Position numbers and translations under genes: made by a program. Positions 42,570 to 51,401 of a stretch of 64,000 nucleotides of DNA are shown piece after piece. This DNA is from Dyella_A ginsengisoli (lineage in GTDB: Bacteria; Pseudomonadota; Gammaproteobacteria; Xanthomonadales; Rhodanobacteraceae). Position 1 is the first letter of the stretch. Each line of letters starts with the position of its first letter. The stretch spans positions 434,001 to 498,000 of the forward strand of contig NZ_JADIKM010000001.1 of the NCBI RefSeq assembly GCF_044904665.1, in the 5' to 3' direction. The notes beneath the pieces are model-generated. The model was given only the letters and a program-made list of their open reading frames with translations, was not told the DNA's origin and ran no database searches.

Positions 42570-43286
42570 TCAGGCCGCCGCGGCCACCGGCTGCAGCGCG
42601 CGCTCGAGCTTCTGCCAGTCGCGCTCGGCGAGCAGGCTGCGCGCCAGCGCCAGCGCGCCTTCGAAGGCGGGCGCCGGCGCGTGGGCGCGCATGCCGCCGA
42701 GCAGCCTCAGCCGCTCGGCGTGGTCGAGCGCACGGAGCATCAGGCGCAGGCCCTGCGCGCGCTCCGGCGGCGACAGTGCCGCATGCAGCTCCGCTTCGAT
42801 CCCGAGCAGCTCGGCATCGCTGTAGTGCGTCCACAGCGCGGCGTTGTGCTCGCTTTCCTCGTAGTCCATGTGCTCGAAGTTGATGCCGACGAACACGGCG
42901 AGCTGCCGGTACAGGCGGTGCGCCGCTGCCGCGCGGGCCGCGCCTGCAGGTGCCAGCACCAGCGCATCGGCCAGCTCGTCGAGGGCATCGATGTCGGCCT
43001 CGTGATGGACGTGTTCGGCAGCGACCAAGGCGCTCGAGCCGGGGGCGCGTGCTTCCAGTGCCGGGTGCACGAAGCGGTTCTCGTGCTCCAGGTGGCGACG
43101 GCACAGGTCGAGCAGTTCGCGCAGCTGGTCGAGGCCGCCTTCGAGGTCGACGGCATCGTCCGGATCCATGCGGCCGATTCGTGTCAGCGTGTCGCCCATG
43201 AAGGCGCGCAGAGCTTTGTGGATGAAGCCGTACATGTTGTAGCGGGGAGCGGCCGCCTGGCCGGCCGCGGTGTCGGTGGGATGCAT
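42570..43286 (-). CDS. Hemerythrin-like domain protein
   Basis: 238-residue cytoplasmic protein with an HHE/hemerythrin-type four-helix region. Ligand candidates are H-rich segments RRHLEHENRFVHPALE, EHVHHEADIDAL and INFEHMDYEESEHN. Such di-iron proteins bind O2 or NO or serve iron and redox sensing. It ends immediately against the stop of the PNPOx-GAF gene on the other strand. AGGAAT precedes the ATG at 43286. Confidence 0.8.
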   Translation of the reverse strand: MHPTDTAAGQAAAPRYNMYGFIHKALRAFMGDTLTRIGRMDPDDAVDLEGGLDQLRELLDLCRRHLEHENRFVHPALEARAPGSSALVAAEHVHHEADIDALDELADALVLAPAGAARAAAAHRLYRQLAVFVGINFEHMDYEESEHNAALWTHYSDAELLGIEAELHAALSPPERAQGLRLMLRALDHAERLRLLGGMRAHAPAPAFEGALALARSLLAERDWQKLERALQPVAAAA

Positions 43287-43453
43287 GGGTATTCCTGCGG
43301 GAGTGGGGTCCCGGCATTCTAGGAAGCCCGTCGGCGTGCGTTTGCTAAATCCTTGCTCCGCGTTTCCTAATTTCTTGCTAAAGGCGCGACGGGCTTGCCC
43401 GACCGGCATCCGGTGGCGACCATGCACACCCCCATGGCCCCAGGACAAGCTTG

Positions 43454-44137
43454 ATGACCCGCTTCGACCGCGTGTTCATTGCCGGCACCGACACCGGCAT
43501 CGGCAAGACCCATGCCTCGTGCGCGCTGCTGCATGCGCTGCGCGCGGCAGGGCAGGATGCGGTGGGCATGAAGCCGGTGGCCAGCGGCTGCGAGGAGACG
43601 CCCGACGGTCTGCGCAACGAGGACGCACTGGCCTTGCAGGCGGCCGGTCCGACAGGCGTGCCGTACGCCACGATCAACCCGGTCAGCCTGCGTGCACCGC
43701 TGTCGCCCCACCTGGCGGCCGCGCGCGATGGCGTGACGGTGACGCTGCCGCCGCTTACCGAGGCCTTCGAGCGGCTGCGCGCGCGCCATGCGCCGGTGGT
43801 GGTCGAGGGCGTCGGCGGCTGGCTGGTGCCGCTGGCTCCCGACTTGATGGCGTCCGCCCTGGCCCAGGCGTGGAAGCTGCCGGTGATCCTGGTGGTTGGC
43901 CTGCGGCTGGGCTGCCTCAACCACGCGCTGCTCAGCGCGCGGGCGATTGCGGCGGACGGTTGCGAACTGCTCGGCTGGATCGGCAACCGCATCGATCCGG
44001 CGATGGCGGCGGTGGAAGAGAACCTCGCCACGTTGCGCGAGCTGCTGCCGGCACCCTGCCTGGGCGTACTGCCGCACGGCGAACCCCCTCAGCGCGCCGC
44101 GCGGCACCTCGCCGCCGCGCTGGCGGCGATGGCCTGA
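43454..44137 (+). CDS. bioD: Dethiobiotin synthetase
   Basis: 227-residue P-loop enzyme that closes the ureido ring of dethiobiotin from DAPA, CO2 and ATP. Seen: FIAGTDTGIGKTHASCALL (P-loop, about residue 8), GMKPVASGCEE, VVEGVGGWLVPL and GWIGNRID. Other biotin genes are not adjacent. Two direct copies of TTGCTAAA (43342-43349 and 43375-43382) lie in the AT-richer DNA upstream, possible regulator sites. Confidence 0.95.
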   Translation: MTRFDRVFIAGTDTGIGKTHASCALLHALRAAGQDAVGMKPVASGCEETPDGLRNEDALALQAAGPTGVPYATINPVSLRAPLSPHLAAARDGVTVTLPPLTEAFERLRARHAPVVVEGVGGWLVPLAPDLMASALAQAWKLPVILVVGLRLGCLNHALLSARAIAADGCELLGWIGNRIDPAMAAVEENLATLRELLPAPCLGVLPHGEPPQRAARHLAAALAAMA

Positions 44138-44221
44138 TCTGCCACGGACCTGGCCTTCACGCGCCGTGTCGGTCGTCGATGCTTTGATGCGCGCCCCGAA
44201 GTTTTCCCCATGGAGAGGCCC

Positions 44222-44575
44222 ATGCCGCAACGCAACCACTACTACCTCGCCATCGATGACCTAGCCCGCGCGCGCGGGCCGGTGGAGCCGCTGAGCTACG
44301 ACGGCGCCGGCCCGAACGACTTCGCTGCGGCGCTGACCGAGGCGCTGCGCAGTCCGCAACTGTTCGAGCGCTGGCGCGCCATGCAGGAGGAGCCCGATGA
44401 AGTCGACCCTGCGCTCGGCGTCACCGACGCCGCCGCCGAGGCGCGCGCCACGGTGGACGACATGCAGCGCGTGGACGTCGACCTGGTCACTTCGCTGCCG
44501 ATGAGCGTGGTGCGCCACCGCCTCAACCTGCTGATCGGCAGTCACTGGACGCTGCGGGACATGCGCGCGGCCTGA
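44222..44575 (+). CDS. Uncharacterised small protein
   Basis: 117 residues, acidic, with no signal peptide or membrane segment. The ATG at 44222 follows GGAGAGG. A short N-terminal motif (RNHYYLAIDDLARARG) and a C-terminal VRHRLNLLIGSHWTLRDMRAA give it a coherent, globular look. I recognise no family. It lies between bioD and an M3 peptidase, transcribed in the same direction. Confidence 0.65.
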   Translation: MPQRNHYYLAIDDLARARGPVEPLSYDGAGPNDFAAALTEALRSPQLFERWRAMQEEPDEVDPALGVTDAAAEARATVDDMQRVDVDLVTSLPMSVVRHRLNLLIGSHWTLRDMRAA

Positions 44576-44682
44576 GTTTGGCGCGCTGCGGCTTGGAAGC
44601 GTCGCCCCGGAATCGGTACAGTCGAGGGCTGTCGCATTCAAGCGTCCGGTCGTCGGGCGCGCGCTTCCAAGGGGAACCCCGC

Positions 44683-46899
44683 ATGCTCCGACTCCGCACC
44701 CTCGTCATGGCCACCAGCATCGCCCTCGCCGCCTGTTCGCAGCACGGCAACGAGCCGGCCAAGTCCGCCGCGCCGGCCGCGCCCGCGCCGGCTGGCACCG
44801 CCCCGGCCAAGGCCGTCAGCACGGCCGCCGTCGCGCCGTTCAACGACGCCAACCCGTTCGCCAGGGCCAGCACGCTGGACTACCAGGCGCCGCCGTTCGA
44901 CAAGATCACCGACGCCGACTACCAGCCGGCGATCGAAGAGGGCATGCGCCAGCATCTGGCCGAGATCGAGGCCATCGCCAACAGCGCCGCGCCGGCCACC
45001 TTCGACAACACCTTCGTGGCGATGGAGAAGTCCGGCGCGCTGCTCAAGCGCGTGATGGCGGTGTTCGAGGGCGTCACCGGCGCCAACACCGACGACACCC
45101 TGCAGAAGGTGCAGGAAGACGAGGCGCCCAAGCTGGCTGCCCACGAGGATGCGATCTACCTCAACAGCAAGCTGTTCGCGCGGGTGGAGTCGGTCTACAA
45201 CCAGCGCGCGTCGCTCAAGCTCGATCCCGAATCGCTGCGCCTGGTCGAGGTGGTCTACCGCGACTTCGTGCACCACGGCGCCAAGCTGTCCGACGCCGAC
45301 AAGGCGAAGCTGAAGGACCTCAACAAGGAAGAGTCGACGCTCAGCACCAAGTTCACCAACACCCTGCTCGCCGCCACCAAGGACGGCGCGCTGGTGGTGG
45401 ACGACAAGGCCAAGCTGGCCGGCCTCTCCGACGGCGACATCGCCGCCGCCGCGGCCGCCGCCAAGGAGCGCAAGCTCGACGGCAAGTACGTCATCAGCCT
45501 GCAGAACACCACCCAGCAGCCCGCGCTGCAGGGGCTGGAGGATCGCGCCACCCGTGAGGCGCTGTTCAAGGCGTCGTGGGACCGTGCCGAGCACGGCGGC
45601 GCCAACGACACCCGCGCCATCATCGAGCGCATCGCGCAGATCCGCGCCGAACAGGCCAAGCTGCTGGGTTTCCCGAACTATGCCGCGTGGAAGCTGGAAG
45701 ACCAGATGGCCAAGACGCCGCAGACGGCGATCACCTTCATGCAGAACCTGGTGCCCGCGGTCACCGCCCGCGCCGAGCGCGAAGCGAAGGACATCCAGGA
45801 CGTGATCGACGCGCAGAAGGGCGGCTTCAAGGTCGAGGCCTGGGACTGGCAGCATTATGCCGAGCAGGTACGCAAGGCCAAGTACGACCTGGACGAGAAC
45901 CAGATCAAGCCGTACTTCGAGCTGGACAACGTGCTGCAGAACGGCGTGTTCTACGCTGCCAACCAGCTCTACGGGCTCACCTTCAAGGAGCGCAAGGATC
46001 TCCCCGTCTACCAGCCGGACGTGCGCGTGTTCGAGGTGTTCGACAAGGACGGCAAGTCGATGGCGCTGTTCTATTGCGACTACTTCAAGCGCGACAACAA
46101 GGGCGGCGGCGCGTGGATGAGCAACTTCGTCGACCAGTCGAAGCTGCTGGGCACCAAGCCGGTGGTCTACAACGTGGCCAACTTCACCAAGCCGGCCGCC
46201 GGCCAGCCCGCGCTGCTGTCGTTCGACGACGTGATCACCATGTTCCACGAGTTCGGCCACGCGCTGCACGGCCTGTTCGCCGACGAGCAGTACCCCACGC
46301 TGTCGGGCACCAGCACCGCGCGTGATTTCGTCGAGTTCCCGTCGCAGTTCAACGAGCACTGGGCGACCGATCCGAAGGTGTTCGCGCACTACGCCAAGCA
46401 CTACCAGACCGGCGCGCCGATGCCGCAGGCGCTGGTGGACAAGATCAAGAAGGCCGGCACCTTCAACAAGGGCTACGACATGACCGAGCTGGTCTCGGCG
46501 GCGCTGCTGGACATGGGCTGGCATTCGCTGGGCGCCGACGCGCCCAAGCAGGACGCCGACGCGTTCGAGGCCAAGACGCTCAAGGACGACAAGATCGACC
46601 TCAGCTACGTGCCGCCGCGCTACCGTTCCAGCTACTTCCAGCACATCTGGGGCAACGGCTACGCCGCGGGCTACTACGCCTACCTGTGGACCGAGATGCT
46701 GGCCGACGACGGCTTCGAGTGGTTCAAGGAGCATGGCGGCCTGACCCGCGCCAACGGCGACCGCTTCCGCGCCATGGTGCTGTCGCGCGGCAATACCGAA
46801 GACCTGCAGAAGCTCTACGAGACCTGGCGCGGCAAGGCGCCCAGCGTGGAGCCGATGCTGATCGACCGCGGCCTCAAGGACGCGCCGAAGGCGAAGTAA
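44683..46899 (+). CDS. M3 family metallopeptidase, lipoprotein (Dcp-like)
   Basis: 738-residue zinc oligopeptidase of the thimet/Dcp family with a lipoprotein signal (SIALAAC). The zinc motif is HEFGH (MFHEFGHALHG, about residue 523), followed by the family segments FVEFPSQFNEHWA and the C-terminal TYxxAYYAYLWTEMLADD-type region (YAAGYYAYLWTEMLA). It cleaves small peptides, here probably in the periplasm. The ATG at 44683 is chosen because it supplies the lipobox. A strong terminator follows. Confidence 0.93.
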   Translation: MLRLRTLVMATSIALAACSQHGNEPAKSAAPAAPAPAGTAPAKAVSTAAVAPFNDANPFARASTLDYQAPPFDKITDADYQPAIEEGMRQHLAEIEAIANSAAPATFDNTFVAMEKSGALLKRVMAVFEGVTGANTDDTLQKVQEDEAPKLAAHEDAIYLNSKLFARVESVYNQRASLKLDPESLRLVEVVYRDFVHHGAKLSDADKAKLKDLNKEESTLSTKFTNTLLAATKDGALVVDDKAKLAGLSDGDIAAAAAAAKERKLDGKYVISLQNTTQQPALQGLEDRATREALFKASWDRAEHGGANDTRAIIERIAQIRAEQAKLLGFPNYAAWKLEDQMAKTPQTAITFMQNLVPAVTARAEREAKDIQDVIDAQKGGFKVEAWDWQHYAEQVRKAKYDLDENQIKPYFELDNVLQNGVFYAANQLYGLTFKERKDLPVYQPDVRVFEVFDKDGKSMALFYCDYFKRDNKGGGAWMSNFVDQSKLLGTKPVVYNVANFTKPAAGQPALLSFDDVITMFHEFGHALHGLFADEQYPTLSGTSTARDFVEFPSQFNEHWATDPKVFAHYAKHYQTGAPMPQALVDKIKKAGTFNKGYDMTELVSAALLDMGWHSLGADAPKQDADAFEAKTLKDDKIDLSYVPPRYRSSYFQHIWGNGYAAGYYAYLWTEMLADDGFEWFKEHGGLTRANGDRFRAMVLSRGNTEDLQKLYETWRGKAPSVEPMLIDRGLKDAPKAK

Positions 46900-46919
46900 T
46901 CGCGTCGTGTGCGTGTACG

Positions 46920-46947
46920 AAAAAGGCCGGCGCAAGCCGGCCTTTTT
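46920..46947 (+). terminator. Intrinsic terminator after the M3 peptidase
   Basis: AAAAAGGCCGGC (46920-46931) and GCCGGCCTTTTT (46936-46947) form a 12-bp stem with loop GCAA and a T5 run. It also works on the opposite strand. Confidence 0.9.
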
Positions 46948-46981
46948 CATGCGTCCCTGACGTCGATTGCCCGCAGACCGC

Positions 46982-47059
46982 AGGAGCCTGCTCGCCAGCG
47001 ATGCCTTTCGCTCTGGATGCGCATCAGGAGCAAAAGCTCGCTCGCGAGCGGGCTCCTAC
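46982..47059. repeat. GTAG-type REP-like inverted repeat
   Basis: AGGAGCCTGCTCGC (46982-46995) and GCGAGCGGGCTCCT (47044-47057) are reverse complements except for one position that can still form a G-T pair. On the minus strand the right unit reads GTAGGAGCCCGCTCGCGAGC, i.e. a GTAG head followed by a palindrome, the usual layout of RAYT-associated REPs. It ends 3 bp from the gshA stop codon. Confidence 0.6.
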
Positions 47060-47062
47060 AAG

Positions 47063-48430
47063 TCAGTAGGCGAACTCGCGGAATACCGGGTCGACGCTGC
47101 CGCCCCAGGCGCCGTGGAACAGCTCCAGCTTGCGCTCGGCCGGGGTCTGGTTCGCCTCGACGATCTCGATCAGCGGCTGCAGGAAGATGCTCTCGTCCGC
47201 GCCGCCGGCGTTGAGGCGGGCGCGCCGCTTCAGGCCGTGCGCGGCGATCTTCACCGCCTCGCGCGCCAGGTCGCGCACGGTGCCGCCGCGGAACGGCAGC
47301 TTCAGCGCATGCTTGGGCACGCCGTCGCGCAGGGCGTGGCGCTCGGCGAGGGTGAAGTCCTTGACCAGGTTCCACGCGGCATCGAGCGCCTCGTCGTCGT
47401 ACAGCAGGCCCACCCACAGCGCGGGCAGCGCGCACAGCCGGCCCCATGGGCCACCGTCGGCGCCGCGCATCTCCAGGTACTGCTTCAGGCGCACCTCGGG
47501 GAAGGCGGTGGTGAGGTGGTCGGCCCAGTCCTTCATGGTGGCGCGGGTGCCCGGCAGGGCGGCCAGCTCGCCGGCCATGAAGCGCTTGAAGTCCTGCCCG
47601 GCCAGGTCGATGTACTTGCCGTCCTGGTAGCTGAAGTACATCGGCACATCGAGGATGTAGTCGACGTAGCGCTCGTAGCCGAAGCCGTCCTCGAACACGA
47701 AGTCGAGCATGCCGGTGCGATCGGCGTCGGTGTCGGTCCAGATATGCGAGCGGTAGGACTGGTAGCCGTTGGGCTTGCCCTCGGTGAACGGCGAGTCGGC
47801 GAACAGCGCGGTGGCGATCGGCTGCAGCGCCAGGCTCACGCGGAACTTCCTGATCATGTCCGCTTCGCTGGAGAAATCCAGGTTGACCTGCACGGTGCAG
47901 GTGCGGGTCATCATGTCCAGGCCGAGCGCGCCGACCTTGGGCATGTACTCGCGCATGATCTTGTAGCGGCCCTTGGGCATCCACGGCATCTGCTCGCGCG
48001 ACCACTTCGGCTGGAAGCCCATGCCGAGGAAGCCCAGGCCCATGCCGTCGGCGATCGAGCGCACCTCGGCGAGGTGGGCGTTCACCTCGCTGCAGGTCTG
48101 GTGGATGGTTTCCAGCGGCGCGCCCGACAGCTCCAGCTGGCCGGCCGGCTCCAGCGTGATGGATGCCTTGTCGCGCGACAGCGCCACGGGGTTTTCGCCC
48201 TCGCGCGCCACCTCCCAGCCGTAGCGGGCGGCCAGCGTTTCCAGCAGCACCTTGATGCCGCGCTCGCCCTCGAAGGTAGGGGGGCGCAGATCGTCGGTGC
48301 GGAAGCCGAACTTCTCGTGCTCGGTGCCGATGCGCCACGCCTCGCGCGGCTTTTCGCCGGCGGCGAGGTAATCGACAAGCTGCTGGCGACCCGCGATCGG
48401 GGTGCTCTTGACGGCACTGGGGATGGACAC
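47063..48430 (-). CDS. gshA: Glutamate-cysteine ligase (plant/alphaproteobacterial type)
   Basis: 455-residue enzyme for the first step of glutathione synthesis, of the class shared by plants, Alphaproteobacteria and Xanthomonadales rather than the E. coli GshA class. Seen: RIGTEHEKFGFR, SITLEPAGQLELSGAP, TCTVQVNLDFSSE, SHIWTDTDADRTGM and EMRGADGGPWGRL. It is monocistronic by position. A TACAAT -10-like hexamer lies on the minus strand at 48511-48506, without a good -35. Confidence 0.95.
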   Translation of the reverse strand: MSIPSAVKSTPIAGRQQLVDYLAAGEKPREAWRIGTEHEKFGFRTDDLRPPTFEGERGIKVLLETLAARYGWEVAREGENPVALSRDKASITLEPAGQLELSGAPLETIHQTCSEVNAHLAEVRSIADGMGLGFLGMGFQPKWSREQMPWMPKGRYKIMREYMPKVGALGLDMMTRTCTVQVNLDFSSEADMIRKFRVSLALQPIATALFADSPFTEGKPNGYQSYRSHIWTDTDADRTGMLDFVFEDGFGYERYVDYILDVPMYFSYQDGKYIDLAGQDFKRFMAGELAALPGTRATMKDWADHLTTAFPEVRLKQYLEMRGADGGPWGRLCALPALWVGLLYDDEALDAAWNLVKDFTLAERHALRDGVPKHALKLPFRGGTVRDLAREAVKIAAHGLKRRARLNAGGADESIFLQPLIEIVEANQTPAERKLELFHGAWGGSVDPVFREFAY

Positions 48431-48611
48431 GGTGCAGGCCTTGTTCGGTGGGAGCGGCGATTATGGGGACGACGAGCCGCGCCCCAAGGGCGTGCGCGAC
48501 AAATAATTGTACGCGAGAGTTCAGGAGCGCTGCACATGCCGAATGACGTGGGGCCGGCACCCGTTGTCGCAGCCCTTCGCGCCGGTTCGCATGCCGGCAC
48601 TGCGCCCAAGA

Positions 48612-48636
48612 AAAAGCCGGCCAGCGGCCGGCTTTT
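48612..48636 (-). terminator. Intrinsic terminator of rho
   Basis: AAAAGCCGGCC (48612-48622) and GGCCGGCTTTT (48626-48636) form an 11-bp stem with loop AGC. On the minus strand it ends in a U-run 24 bp after the rho stop. On the plus strand it is equally competent. Confidence 0.88.
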
Positions 48637-48660
48637 CCTGCATCGACTTGGCGCCTGGAT

Positions 48661-50484
48661 TCAGCGCTTCATCGAGTTGAAGAACTCGTCGTTGGACTTG
48701 GTGCTCTTCATCTTGTCCAGCATGAACTCCATCGCGGCCAGCTCGTCCATCGGGTGCAGCAGCTTGCGCAGGATCCAGATCTTGGCCAGCAGGTCCGGGT
48801 CGATCAGCAGGTCCTCGCGGCGGGTGCCGGAGCGGTTGATGTCGATGGCCGGGTAGACGCGCTTCTCCGAAATGCGGCGGGACAGGTGCACTTCCATGTT
48901 GCCGGTGCCCTTGAACTCCTCGTAGATCACCTCGTCCATCTTGGAGCCGGTGTCGGTCAGCGCGGTGGCGATGATGGTCAGGCTGCCGCCTTCCTCGACG
49001 TTGCGCGCGGCGCCGAAGAAGCGCTTAGGACGTTGCAGCGCATTGGCGTCGACACCGCCGGTGAGCACCTTGCCGGAGCTGGGCACCACGGTGTTGTAGG
49101 CACGGGCCAAGCGGGTGATCGAGTCGAGCAGGATCACCACGTCTTTCTTGTGCTCGACCAGGCGCTTGGCCCGCTCGATCACCATCTCGGCCACCTGCAC
49201 GTGGCGCACGGCCGGTTCGTCGAAGGTGGAGCTGATCACCTCGGCGCGAACGGTGCGGGCGATCTCGGTCACTTCCTCCGGACGCTCGTCGATCAGCAGC
49301 ATGATCAGGTGCGCGTCGGGATGGTTGTAGGTGATCGCCTGGGCGATGTTCTGCAGCATCATCGTCTTGCCCGACTTGGGCTGGGAGACGATCAGGCCGC
49401 GCTGGCCGCGGCCGATCGGCGCCACCAGGTCGAGGATGCGGCCGGTGATGTCCTCGCTCGAACCGTTGCCGCGCTCGAGCTTGAACGCCTTGCGCGGGAA
49501 CAGCGGGGTGAGGTTCTCGAACAGCATCTTGTTCTTCGACGCTTCCGGCGGATCGCCGTTGATATCGTCGACGCGCAGCATGGCGAAGTAGCGCTCGCCT
49601 TCCTTCGGATGGCGCACGCGCCCGGTGATGTAGTCGCCGGTACGCAGGTTGAAACGGCGGATCTGGCTGGGGCTGACGTAGATGTCGTCGGGGCCGGCCA
49701 GATAGCTCTCGTCGGCCGAGCGCAGGAAGCCGAAGCCGTCCTGCAGGATCTCCAGCACGCCCTCGGCCCAGATGCCGCCGCCGGAGCGGGCGTGCGCCTT
49801 GAGGATGTTGAAGATCACGTCCTGCTTGCGCTGGCGCGCCACGCCTTCCTGGATGCCCAGCGACTCGGCGAAGGCCAGCAGCTGCGGCGCCTTCATGCGC
49901 TTGAGTTCGGTGAGGTTGATCAGGCGATCATTGCTGCCGACGTCACCGGTCTCGTCATCGTCCATCGGCAGGCCGTTGGGGTTGCGCTGGCCGCCACCGT
50001 TGCCGGGAGTGCCGCGCTGGCCGCGCTCGTGGCGACGACGCCGGCCGCGGTCGTTGCGGTCATTGCGATCGTTGCGACGCGCCTCGCCGTTGCCGCCACC
50101 CTGGCCCCCCTGGTTCGGTCCGCCAGGATTGCCCTGGCCGCTCTGGCCACCGCCCTGCGCCGGTGGGTTGGCATTGCCGGACTGGCCGCCGGGCGCGGGC
50201 GGATTCGCCTCGCGCGCCTCGGAGGCCGGGCGGGTGTTGCCGTCGGCGGCAGGTGCGGGGCGCTCGGCCGGCGGGCGCTCGTTGCCGCGATCCACCGGCA
50301 GGCTGCCCTGCTGCGGTGCCGGGGCCGGACGCGGTGCTTCGTTTGGCGTCGACGCTGCCTCGGCGGACGGCTTCTCCGCTTTCGGCGCAGCCGCCTTGCG
50401 TGGCGCGCGCTGACGCGGTTCGCCCGCAGGCCGGGAGTCGGCGCCCGAGGCGTCGTTGGGTTCTTTGCTTTCGATATCGGACAC
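48661..50484 (-). CDS. rho: Transcription termination factor Rho with long disordered N-terminus
   Basis: 607 residues against 419 in E. coli. The first ~165 residues are low-complexity, rich in Pro/Ala/Glu then Gly/Asn/Gln/Arg, including RRNDRNDRNDRGRRRRH. They precede the canonical parts: helix bundle (LTELKRMKAPQLLAFAESLG), RNA-binding cold-shock fold (DGFGFLRS), Walker A PKSGKTMML, Walker B VVILLDSITR and R-loop GTRREDLL. A GTG start at 50484 with GAGG upstream is preferred; an alternative GTG at 50532 adds 16 residues. It sits downstream of trxA, conserved synteny. Confidence 0.95.
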   Translation of the reverse strand: MSDIESKEPNDASGADSRPAGEPRQRAPRKAAAPKAEKPSAEAASTPNEAPRPAPAPQQGSLPVDRGNERPPAERPAPAADGNTRPASEAREANPPAPGGQSGNANPPAQGGGQSGQGNPGGPNQGGQGGGNGEARRNDRNDRNDRGRRRRHERGQRGTPGNGGGQRNPNGLPMDDDETGDVGSNDRLINLTELKRMKAPQLLAFAESLGIQEGVARQRKQDVIFNILKAHARSGGGIWAEGVLEILQDGFGFLRSADESYLAGPDDIYVSPSQIRRFNLRTGDYITGRVRHPKEGERYFAMLRVDDINGDPPEASKNKMLFENLTPLFPRKAFKLERGNGSSEDITGRILDLVAPIGRGQRGLIVSQPKSGKTMMLQNIAQAITYNHPDAHLIMLLIDERPEEVTEIARTVRAEVISSTFDEPAVRHVQVAEMVIERAKRLVEHKKDVVILLDSITRLARAYNTVVPSSGKVLTGGVDANALQRPKRFFGAARNVEEGGSLTIIATALTDTGSKMDEVIYEEFKGTGNMEVHLSRRISEKRVYPAIDINRSGTRREDLLIDPDLLAKIWILRKLLHPMDELAAMEFMLDKMKSTKSNDEFFNSMKR

Positions 50485-50634
50485 GGGCAAACCTCGTGGG
50501 GGCGCCGTTGGTACAGGAGGGAGGGAGGACACGTTGCGCAGAACGCGCGGCGGAACAGGACTGTTCCGAACAGGCTGGAATCTAGCACCCGCCGCGCGGC
50601 GCCGTAAAGCGCGGCGGCGGGTGGGCAGGGCGCG

Positions 50635-50961
50635 TCAGAGCGCCTTGTCGATCATCTGGGTCAGCTGGCCCTTGCCGACGGCGCCGATCTGGGTCGCCTC
50701 GACCTTGCCGTTCTTGAACATCATCAGGGTGGGGATGCCACGCACGCCGTAGGTGCGCGGGGTCTGCTGGTTCTGGTCGATGTTGATCTTGACCACGCGC
50801 AGCTTGCCTTCGTACTGCTTGGCCAGCTCGTCGAGCACCGGCGCGATGGCCTTGCACGGGCCGCACCATTCGGCCCAGAAGTCCAGCAGCACGGGGGTGT
50901 CGGACTTGAGTACTTCCTGCTCGAACGCAGCATCGCTTACGTGGGTAATGAGGTCGCTCAC
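50635..50961 (-). CDS. trxA: Thioredoxin 1
   Basis: 108-residue cytoplasmic disulfide reductase with active site WCGPC (FWAEWCGPCKAIAP, about residue 32) and cis-Pro motif VRGIPTLMMFKNG. The GTG at 50961, preceded by GGAGAA, gives the normal MSDLITHVSD start. It lies upstream of rho and divergent from rhlB, the same neighbourhood as in E. coli. Confidence 0.96.
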   Translation of the reverse strand: MSDLITHVSDAAFEQEVLKSDTPVLLDFWAEWCGPCKAIAPVLDELAKQYEGKLRVVKINIDQNQQTPRTYGVRGIPTLMMFKNGKVEATQIGAVGKGQLTQMIDKAL

Positions 50962-51401
50962 CGGGGTTCTCCGAGGGTAGGCGGTGGGATGAGGGCGACC
51001 GCGCGGCCGGCATCGGCTACACTGGGGTGCCCATGAAGCGCGGGTCGTTCCGGACTTGGGGAAGCGCGATCGCCGTTGCGGCGCCCGTGCATTCCAGCCT
51101 AACTCGGGGCGCGATTCAAGCGATTCAAGGGCCCGGCCAGCGGGTGGTTCCGTTGACATAGGCAAGCCCATTGCGCGGTTGCACTGCCGCCAGACGCCTT
51201 GCCTATGCCAGCGGAACCGCCGGTTCGGGCCGTTCCACTCCGGCGCTCGTCACGATTCGTGTCGGCGGCCGCGCCAGCCTCACCGGCCGGTGCGGCGCCC
51301 ACGCCTCCTCCTCGCGCCGCATCCACCCACCTGTCCCAAGGCCACGCGGCGGCGGGACCGGGCGAGCCGCCTTGCGCCGCCCGCAGCGAAACTGGCCTCC
51401 C
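50962..51401. other. Gene-free trxA-rhlB intergenic region with inverted repeat
   Basis: The 440-bp stretch holds no convincing gene. GGTTCCGTTGACATAGGCAA, starting at 51146, and its near reverse complement ending at 51218 (arms 51146-51166 and 51198-51218, 19 of 21 positions matching) form an imperfect inverted repeat around a 31-bp spacer. A nested GAACCGCCGGTTC palindrome lies at its right edge. TTGACA (51153-51158) is inside the left arm but has no good -10. Open frames through it on both strands look like GC-driven extensions of trxA and rhlB. Confidence 0.5.

Noticed and set aside
44638..46950. 770-codon minus-strand frame opposite the M3 peptidase
   Set aside because: It has no motifs and mirrors the peptidase gene with its intact HEFGH zinc site.
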